A model generated the notes under the pieces. It saw only the letters and a program-made list of their open reading frames with translations, made no database searches and had not been told where the DNA came from. DNA of 64,000 nt from Lutraria lutraria (lineage: Eukaryota > Mollusca > Bivalvia > Venerida > Mactridae), in assembly GCA_964023205.1 (NCBI GenBank), contig OZ026840.1, positions 8,987,603-9,051,602 on the forward strand. Direction: 5' to 3'. Made by a program: the position numbers and the translations under genes. Shown piece by piece: positions 1-9,800 of this stretch (its first letter is position 1; each line of letters opens with the position of its first letter).

Positions 1-736
1 TGTGCTCACAACTAGGAACGGAAATTCCTCATAACATTTTTGCCGAAGGATAAGTTACACTCGCTGTGAGTTAAACGGGCGTGTCATATTTAATAACATA
101 AAAGAATAAGCCAGTAATACTGTAGGTCAATTATCAATTGGTTGCTTTATGAAACATTGGATTTTGCACGACAGTATTCCCTCAAGGAATTCAAGGTTTA
201 TACCCATAATGTCCAACAATTCAATCTCAAAATGGAGCGGACAGATTTCGAATGCCTTAAACCATTTTGTGGACCATTTTGATAAAAAGAAAAAGATTTA
301 CCGTTAGATTATCAAAAACAAGGACAATCCTTCAAGCGTTTTCCCCTTTAGATTTACACTGAAGTATATGGGAATATCAAATTTTTCAATAAATAAAGGA
401 AAACATTATACTTTCCGATGAAAAATAAAAATGCGAAAATACGGTAATATATTTTAAAGAAGAAAAACATAGGTCACGATAAAAAATCTGCACATTTTCT
501 ATTTTTCAACAACTCTTTCAAAAGTACAAAAAATGTGTCTTAAAATAGATATAATTATCTATGGCAACTATCAAAGAACTAACAATAATTTGGCAATTCT
601 GTCTTTATAATACATGTATCAACATTATTAGCGGTATGTTTTGCTTGCGCATAAAAGTTCAGTATTAAGGATATGTTGCTTTAAATCCACTGAAACGCAC
701 CATCTGTGGAGTTACTTGCAGAAATCAATCAATAGT
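1..736. other. Upstream sequence, nothing recognised
   Basis: AT-rich DNA before the first receptor exon. I see no clear TATA-initiator pair, coding exon or repeat. The receptor promoter presumably lies here or further upstream. Confidence 0.4.
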
Positions 737-803
737 ATGTTAACTAATGATATTATCAAGCTCATTTCAATAACAATCATTTGTATAATTTTGACTGCTG
801 ACA
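737..803 (+). CDS. Receptor exon 1: start codon and signal peptide
   Basis: The ATG at 737 begins a polar N-terminus followed by a hydrophobic run (IIKLISITIICIILTA), a plausible secretory signal peptide cleaved after LTA. The exon must leave in phase 1 to match the next exon. The only fitting donor is A|GTATCA at 804, which is weak at positions +4 and +5. The junction codon becomes AGT (Ser), giving ILTADS then NPSIE. The open frame begins further upstream without an ATG. A different first exon upstream remains possible. Confidence 0.55.
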
Positions 804-3800
804 GTATCAAAATCATAAATGGCCAAACAAAATGATATTTTACTAAACAACTATCGGTCTTATGCTACTCTGTGTTATTTAGAACATGTTAAACGTTTCT
901 TCTAAATAAATAAATAAAGCAATTTTGGTGATATCAAAATACAGGTAATCCAAGTATTGAAATACCAGCTGTGATGGAATGTGGAAAAGATGCTGTCATA
1001 ATATGTAAAGGCAATGAAACACTAAGTTCATATTCGTGGTACTTCAACGACAGCAACATTGCTAGTAAAGCAGGCGTTTCGGACCACTATACATCTAAAT
1101 ACTCTACTGCGGTTAATGGAACCACAATATCACTTACTGTACATAACATTGATGCTGTAAAAGATGCCGGCACATACGCCTGTGATTACGGTTACATTGT
1201 AAATATTTCTAAATCTCTCAAGACAGAATGTAAGTACACAAGTTGTTAAAACTTAAATACGTTATTGTAACTAACTACAATAATTTTACATGCCTATCAT
1301 TGTTTGAAAATTGAGACCAAACTTGACGAACATGTTTTTATTTGTTATTGGATCTTTTGATTGATAGTACTTGACGCTTAAAATTTATTGCATAGTACAT
1401 TTGTATTACATATTCTCCGGTATGTTTAAGTTGTGAAAGTCAGGTTTGTCATTATTTTATTTTGTGTGTTGAAAACGGATCAAATATATTACATATTGAA
1501 TACCCAGTCGTTAATCATCTACAATTGAATCACATCTCAGACGAATAATTTGTCATTTGCATGCTTGTGGACTGCGGAAGGAAATGTTACATGAAATAAA
1601 TAGATTATCTTATATTAGAGGAAGTTCAGAGGGTTGTCAAGTCCTTGTGTCATTTTATTTTAGATGCATGCTATTCAACTCTCCATGAAGAAGCGTTCAA
1701 ATAATGTACCATAATAATGTATAATGTCCACAGAAAGATGATGTCACTAAGCTCGGTGATGTCTACTATAAGTATCTTTGCAGCTGTTTGTCTGTAAATA
1801 ATCTTATCCCCTTTATCTTTGTCTTTATTGTGGATATCAAGGAACATGATATCATTTAGATAAAGTTGTTAAAGGGAGATAACTCAGTTAAATTATCGCA
1901 CTTTTACTAACGTAGTCCTCTCCTTCCAATGTTCAATCAGAATAAACATTTGTCATATGGCGTGACTATTTTGTTTTAAAAGATTACATTGTATTATGAA
2001 TTTATTTTGATTTAAAATATAATGTCAGCACAGGAATATAAATTGCAATCACATGATATTATATTAACCAATGAAAATGCAATAGAGCACCTACCTACCC
2101 ACCCAATACAAATATGGCTTTTTCGATGTTGAACGTATATACATGTGTATCTCAGGTAAGGCGACGGGAATAGACTTCAAAATCGAAAGTGACAAAACAA
2201 TATTGATCAGCGCAGACCGTTTATATCCAAACGAAGTGAAATTTAAAACTAGGATATGGTCTGAAACCGATGGACAAGATGTTACAGTAGGTGTTGTTAA
2301 TTTACATTTAAAATGTGACTGTTGTATACATGAATTATAAGCTTTGTGCACTATCATGATGTTCTTCTTGATCGCAATATACCAGGAGAGCAAAGAGAAC
2401 GAGTCACTCTAAATGTTTTGTTCGCAAAAAGCACGGATCCTCGTTCGCAAAGATCCATCATCATAAACAAAAGGTTTAATTGTATGAATTATCTAGATAT
2501 TACTGTGATATGTTAAGTCAGTGGCTAGATCTATAAGCACATTGTTTAATACTTTTGATAAATATGAATATCATATTAAAACTACTTTATTAATGGGTAT
2601 GACTTCATACTGGAAAGGACCCCTTTACGCAGAACGGATTTACGGGACCGGAAAGGGCCCGTTAATTTTTAATTAATGCATTTTTTCCAAAATATTTCTG
2701 TATCATTTCAATTGTCGATGAAAACTAATGTATTTGGCAAAGTTGTGTTACTGTAATAAAATCTGCATTTTTAAGCATTTTGTGGGTAGTTTTAATAATA
2801 CATTATATAGACAAAAATATATGTTTAACCATCGCACACCATAATTACTTCATTCACTGATTTCAGATTGTACAAGGTTCTGTCAGGTGCAATAACAGTA
2901 AAGGCAACAATGGCTACTTTAGATGCAACTGGCAATCAACAACAGCAGTACCGTACGGTGATTATTTCTATAGTGTTATAGTGGCAACAATAACAGATAC
3001 AATGCCATTCAACGGATCGTTTCTAATAGGTAACATATAATCCAACCGCAGATCTATCTCCATAGAAACTGTCGGGGCCCGAAAACAAATATTTCCGTTG
3101 TTATTTATTACTCGGCGTAGAAAACACTAAATCTGGTATTTTTATTATTGTGACAACATGAACGTACGTAAGTAATACTATAAATCAACAGCTCCTCACC
3201 GCTTTCAGTTCGAATCCCATCCGTGACTAGTCAAATTTCACAAGTGAAAATGCTGTCCATGTGGCTTAGGGAATGTCAGTGGTTCCACACATGTGTACGC
3301 CTGTGCTCTTACATCTCAGTTAAAGATGATGTCGCCAAGTTACGATTTCTTTTGGTGGGACCCCAGAGAAAAAATACAAATTCAAATCGATTTGAGAGTT
3401 TAATGTTTTAATGGTCGTAGGCATAGTATGATAATATCCATATTTGATGTGAATCGGTGTCCAATACAAATATAATAAAAGAAAAATATTGTTTTGACCA
3501 AACAAAGATTAAAAACAATTTTGCTTGATTTTTCTGCATCCTCAGTCAATTTACAGTACCTGAGTTACTTAGTTTGCAACTCTATATTCTAGATTTATTC
3601 CATGAAAACTGGAAAACAATAATTATATCCCATTTACTTGACCATCTTGTAGAGAAACAGAAAAATCTTACTTCAAGGACAAGTCCTGAACTGTTTTCTC
3701 AAAGCAAGCGTAAAACCTCCAAACTAAATGGGGTCGAGTTATCCCCCCCCCCCCCCTGTTTTCCGGACCAAAATCCGAGATTTGGCATTGCACACTCTTT

Positions 3801-6800
3801 GTAACCTTCTATGCTGCTAATTGACACTTGGGCTAAAACATCTTTTCATGAAAAATGGCTTTAAGTCACATTTCTTCGTCCAAACAATGTTAATTGCATT
3901 ATATTAAGGCAAACACACATGCATTTTCTTATCGGACATGACTATTTGTGTTCAAAGTAAACATGAACCAGTGGACGCTTACTGCTAAAATAAACATTGG
4001 TCAACGTCATCTAGCTGTGTTCAGAACTTAACATGTCTGTATTACGATACTCGTCGACGGTTGCTGTTATCTCATTGAGAAAAGTGTTTGCTATAGGCGT
4101 GCCATTGTCACCACTAGGCACAATATGCCCGTATGGTAACCTATGATTATTTTGCAATGAAAATAAAAATAACTTCGAGTGTAAAAATTGACATAAACAT
4201 AAACAATTCGTTTGTTTTAGCTTCCCCAAGATCTCCAGTGTTCATAAACACAATTGGTGTGAATGGAATAGGCGAGGTTATACGCGGAAATGAGGGAGAT
4301 GACCTTACAGTGAAATGTGTATCACGTGGTGGCTACCCCCGTCCAAATGTTGTTTTGTATGTGAACGACAGTTCCCTTTCCGATAATGTGACATCTACAC
4401 TCAACACAACATACATCGTTACAACAGAACACACTTTCAAGTCTATTCCTCGTTCTTATGACGGAGCATCCTTGCATTGCAGATCGTCGTACAATGGATC
4501 AAAAAGCATTCAATCGACTACAGTACAACTAAATCTTTATTGTAAGTATACGGTACACAGTACACTACAATACAAATTTTTCAGTGTATACAATAGATTA
4601 ACGTTTAATGATCCATATTTAAACTGTTGATAAAGAACAGCCTGAGTTTTGTTGCTCGGGAATTAAATCGTTATAGAGTAAACAAAGGGGTTTGTCACGA
4701 AAAAAAATCCAAAATTTTTTTCCCCATGTAACCCATATATATATAGAAGGGAAACAACTTCGACAATTCGAATTGTCCAACGCGTGTTATAAACTTCCAT
4801 GTTATTGCAATGCAGTACAAAATATTTAACTCATATATAGTGCAACGTATGGGCAACTCAACACGCTAACAGAAAATGTATACTTTTACTACCTTTAAAG
4901 ATATTCTAAACTCGCTATTGAAGATTTTTCACTCGAAAAATGGTCAAATTTTACAAAACGACACACTGTCGTAAAATCGCAGCGTGTATACCGGTATACA
5001 GGTACAGAGTGAACCAATGCTACTTTGAGTGTGGTAGAAAATACTACAGACACCCTGACATTAACGAACTTGACTTACGAACATTCTGGTTTATACATAT
5101 GTGGAGCAAGTAATGGAATCGGGAAATTTGGTACAGATTTAGAATTCATGGAAAAATCAATTTATCTACACGTGAAATGTAAGTCTTCATATATAATTCT
5201 GAATCATGGAAACTGTTGGCAATAGCATTTCAACGGTATGAACCATTCTGGCATGATTGACTTTAGTCCGACACAATATATTTTACATAGATATAAACTA
5301 CTGTCACCCTTTACATAACGACGTATGTCCAAAACAACAGCATTTAGATACAATTATTGAAAGCTCGTTTTAATATTTGAATTTTCCTAGTTACAAAAGT
5401 CTAAAGCTAAGAGACAATATCAGTTTAATACAGTCAACACTCATTGCTTGACGACAATGTTTTCCGCACAGCATCTCATGTGATTTCTGGTCATAAGATG
5501 ATTGTCAGCTGATTCAATGGTAATACTTGTATAATGTAGTAAAGCTTAAGAACTTAACAAACGTCACCAATTTGGCGCTGACAAACGAATAGCTACAGCT
5601 AAGACGTCGAAAAGCTAAGTTATCATTATGTTTAGTCATAATTTCCCTCTATTAAACTTACTTATCGTCTATTAATAATGAAGTCACTCACAACCTACTT
5701 GCAGGCTGACGTTACACCAAGATGTAAATCTTGCACTGCAACGATTAGTTGGCTCATTGCAAAATGCTACATGGGGATATATAAATGTTTACTTGTACTT
5801 ACTGGAACATTTTAGTGACTCTATGAATTGATAGACGGCCATTATTACTCAATATACAACTTTTTTCACAACCCATTTTTGTTATGATTTTAGGCGTATG
5901 TGAGTTATGTTGTAGAACGCATCCTGACGTTTTGTTGGCCCATTTTGCTAACTTCGCCGTATGCAATTATCACATGAACAATACTCAGTTATCAAATTGT
6001 ACTACATAATTATATAGCTGGTTAGTGAAAATTGGTAGGATAGACAATTTTATTGTAATATTGACGTTTTACATATCCCATGTTAGGAGTTTGTATATAT
6101 CACCTCTTTTATATACCGTTCCAAACAATACAACGGGGATGATAATACATATTTTCTCGATGTTTTTTATATAGTTTTCGTAGTGTTCGTTTGTACCTAC
6201 TGTTCACCGCCATGCCGTTTGCAGCTCTGAGAGTGTTATTTAAGGACAGAAGAATTGCACGTGATACCCATTTGACACGGTCGTTTTTCTGCCAGGCTGT
6301 GTGTTATATGTATTTGTATTTATTTGGAGTATAACACAGCTTGAGTGAATTCTGGGGACACAAACAATGACTTCATTATATCTCTATTCTTCTATATCCA
6401 TATTTAATGAAACAAAAAAGCGTGTTCTGAACAAAAAACTTCACTATCCAACTCCATCTGAGGTCATTGTAAAATCGTGTACTAATGTACTTTCCGGGTA
6501 TTTCAATGATACGATGGTTCATTCTGTTATCATGTAACATATTCGCTGAGGTTGCTCTGTATATTTAGTGTTTCCCGAGATTCATTCTTGCACTTATTCT
6601 CTCTCCCTCTCCCACTCCTCCTTATATGTATATAGCGTATATGTAGTATATAAATATTTTACCTATTGTAAATGGATCTAAGTATATAAGTATACATCAG
6701 TCGTGATAAGCCAGTATGCATCTTAAAGGAACTGCATTATGTTTTCAGCATTCCCAATTATCACAAAACCTGCCGCTCGGGAAGTATCTTCCATGCTGAA

Positions 6801-9800
6801 TGCATGTGCCAGTATTGAGTTCGATTTTTTCTCCAACGCCGGACAACATCAGATTGAATGTTTCAAGAACATCTCAGGTGATGACGTCATTGAATGTTCA
6901 AAGGAGAGCTCAACGACTATGATAACATTACCGGTCTTTGATACTGAGGTTGAAACGGATGGGTTCAAAGTTCTTATTAATATACATACTCGTTCTAAAG
7001 ATGATTTCGGTATGTATACGATAAAGGTTACTAACGAAATAGGAGAATCAACATTTTCATTACACGTCGAACCTAGCGGTAAATACACACATTGGTGATT
7101 TTTGTATATATTTTCATGGTTAGACAATTAAGTTATTCCAATTATGTGTACTAGATGTGTTAAATTTTTAAACTTATAAACGGTTCGCTTCCATATTCAC
7201 TCAAAAAAAGAATTGTATTCTATATGTTTGTTACAGTATTGTACATACTATTTGTATAAATAAATTCTTTGTTCTGTCAACCAGCTCTAACACTAGTAAC
7301 TCAAATGGTAGAGCCTCTGGTTTGCAAGCAGAAGGTCGCCGGTTCGAGCCACACATCGGATACTTTACTTCTCCTCCTCCATTTACACGCGATTGTAATA
7401 GAATGCTATGAAATCAAATTGTTCCAGGTCCCCCCTGTGTTCCGTACAATGTAAGTGTGGATGAAATAACGGAAACCTCGGCGACATTGTCATGGATTCG
7501 ATGTTTCCGTGGCGGCTTTGATCAAACAGTTGTCATCCAATTAAGCAAGGACGGTGTTCTTTGGAACAATAAAACTTTCATCGAAGGTGGACATCGAAGT
7601 ATGAATATGACACCGATTACCAATTATCTGCACAGTTTGGAATCTACATCGACATACTACATTAGAATGTTTGCCTACAATCATATTGATAGAAGTAATT
7701 ACAGCGAAAGTATCATCTTTACAACAAAATCTGTCGGTGAGAAATACTTATTAAATGTAAAATTCGCATCTGTGTTGATAATCATATGCATCGAACTGGG
7801 CTCTATTATTTTGATAACGTTCTGGTTCTAACATGGTTTAAAATAATTAAATTCATTTAAATATAATAATGTTTATATTACCCAATTAGGTACAGAACAC
7901 TAAAGTTTAAGTAGAAGTGTTTATATCAACTATGCATACTACATGTACATTGTTATACAAATTCCGCAGAATCGTGTCAAATACACAATCATGAAATCGC
8001 TTTGAAGAGTAATTGTTGTTGTCATGATTATGATAGTCTTTGTTATTACTCTGCATAAAGAGCCAACCCTCTTAGCTCAAAAGGTAAGATTTATGGAGCT
8101 TGGGTTGTTTATTTTGAATTGTGTTAGGCCCATATTCTCAGTGATTATATGGCTGAAGATAGCATGTCCAAGGCCACACCTTTTCCTCCACAGATTATTC
8201 TTGTGAATTCACTCTTGATAAACATGGTCTCATTCAGTACCAGAGTTTAGTTTAACTATCCGCCAGTATGATTTACTGTGTACTGTATTATTATGATATA
8301 TGACAAATTATCATTACTGTAGCTGTGCCAACATTACCATTGGCTTTGATTGGTGGAGTTGGAGGCGGAGGCATCTGTCTTATTGTGATAATCGGTGTAG
8401 CTTTCGTGTTAGTGATGAAACACAGACGGAACAAAGATCATAACGGTATATGTATATTCCCTTGTATTTATGATTCTTTATACTATGAGAACTGTATGAA
8501 GCTTCCGATTTGTTGTACTTATCTACACCTTTACAGTTTTTATCTATCTGTTGTTTAAAAGCCCATTCGACAGCTATGGTCATTTCCGAGTCGCCCCAGA
8601 GAGAGAGAGAGAGGGGAGAGCAAATACAGGAGAGCCTGGCATTTATATACCTACTCTTTTCGAATAGTTTTTCTTGGTTCTTTATCGTGATAAGTGTAAC
8701 TCGTAAAGTTGGTTCGGTAATTGGAATTGGGACACAGAAAAAGGATCCCTGAGAAATTCTTAAGGCAGAGCCGAGGATCGAACCCCTTTCTTTACAGAGT
8801 TCTACTGGTATATGTGTTTATAAAATTATGAGGCGATGCCTTTTACACATGTAATTTGTTATACTTTCGACGTTTTTCATGCACATATTAGAAGTCCATG
8901 CATTCGGTCCTGTAAGTAAATAATTGGACTGCATGCTATGGTTAAAATAAGCCAAAAAAGACACATTCAAGGGCAGATAACTCAAAACCGAGCACCTCGA
9001 CCCCCATTTTTCCATTATACATGTACTGAATTGCTATTTATTAATTCATTACATCTGTTGTACACGCATGTTTGCATAGTTGTATGTATATATGTGTATA
9101 TGTTATGACGATGAGCATTATATAAGTTCCAGATCTGTTCTTATTGGTACTATGAACTGTTGATTACATGTTGACCTGATGAACTATCTTAATGTCTTGT
9201 AGTGATGAAATGTCATCAAATGATGGCATGATGCACAGTCCTAAAATATTGACATTATGCACAGTCCTAACAAATTGGCATGATGAATAGCCCTCAAATA
9301 TTAACATGATAATTATGTCCAGAAACATTTCTGTTCAAAGCCTCCCAATCAGTGCCAGTAACTTCATGTTTTGTGTAGTCTCGTATGCTCTTTCGTGGCT
9401 AATGTTTTATTTGCTGTAATAGCTATCAATATGGAAATATTTGAATCTATGACATATTTCAATTTCAGGTATTCAAGAGAATTCAATGTATATATCTGCT
9501 GATTTAATTGCAAACCCAATAGCCTCGGGTGTCGAATGTATTTATGCCATGACTCAAAAAACAGTGGCCACGAACGAGAAAGTAACTAGCGATGTTTACG
9601 CAACAGTGAATAAAGTTCACAAAAAAGGTGACACGGTTGATACACAATGTACATTGTACGAAGTATTCCAACCATAATGTCAAAAAAGTAAAATGTACCT
9701 ATCCAAGCACCAAAAAGTAATATGTCTAGACCACATGTGTGGCGATAACGCCACATGAGTCAAACCAAATGGATTTACTCGTATAGGGCCTCATGAAATC

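Noticed and set aside
2867..3029. Class I cytokine receptor homology from the C-x11-C-x-W pattern
   Set aside because: No WSxWS motif, no second fold and the neighbouring modules are Ig and FN3; kept only as an observation.
3574..3804. 76-codon open frame crossing a C run
   Set aside because: A homopolymer and lack of any family feature; located in a receptor intron.
5038..5178. Exon start at 5038 joined directly to exon 5
   Set aside because: The junction codon would be TAA.
7296..7358. Functional tRNA gene
   Set aside because: A- and B-box-like parts exist but the ends do not pair into an acceptor stem.
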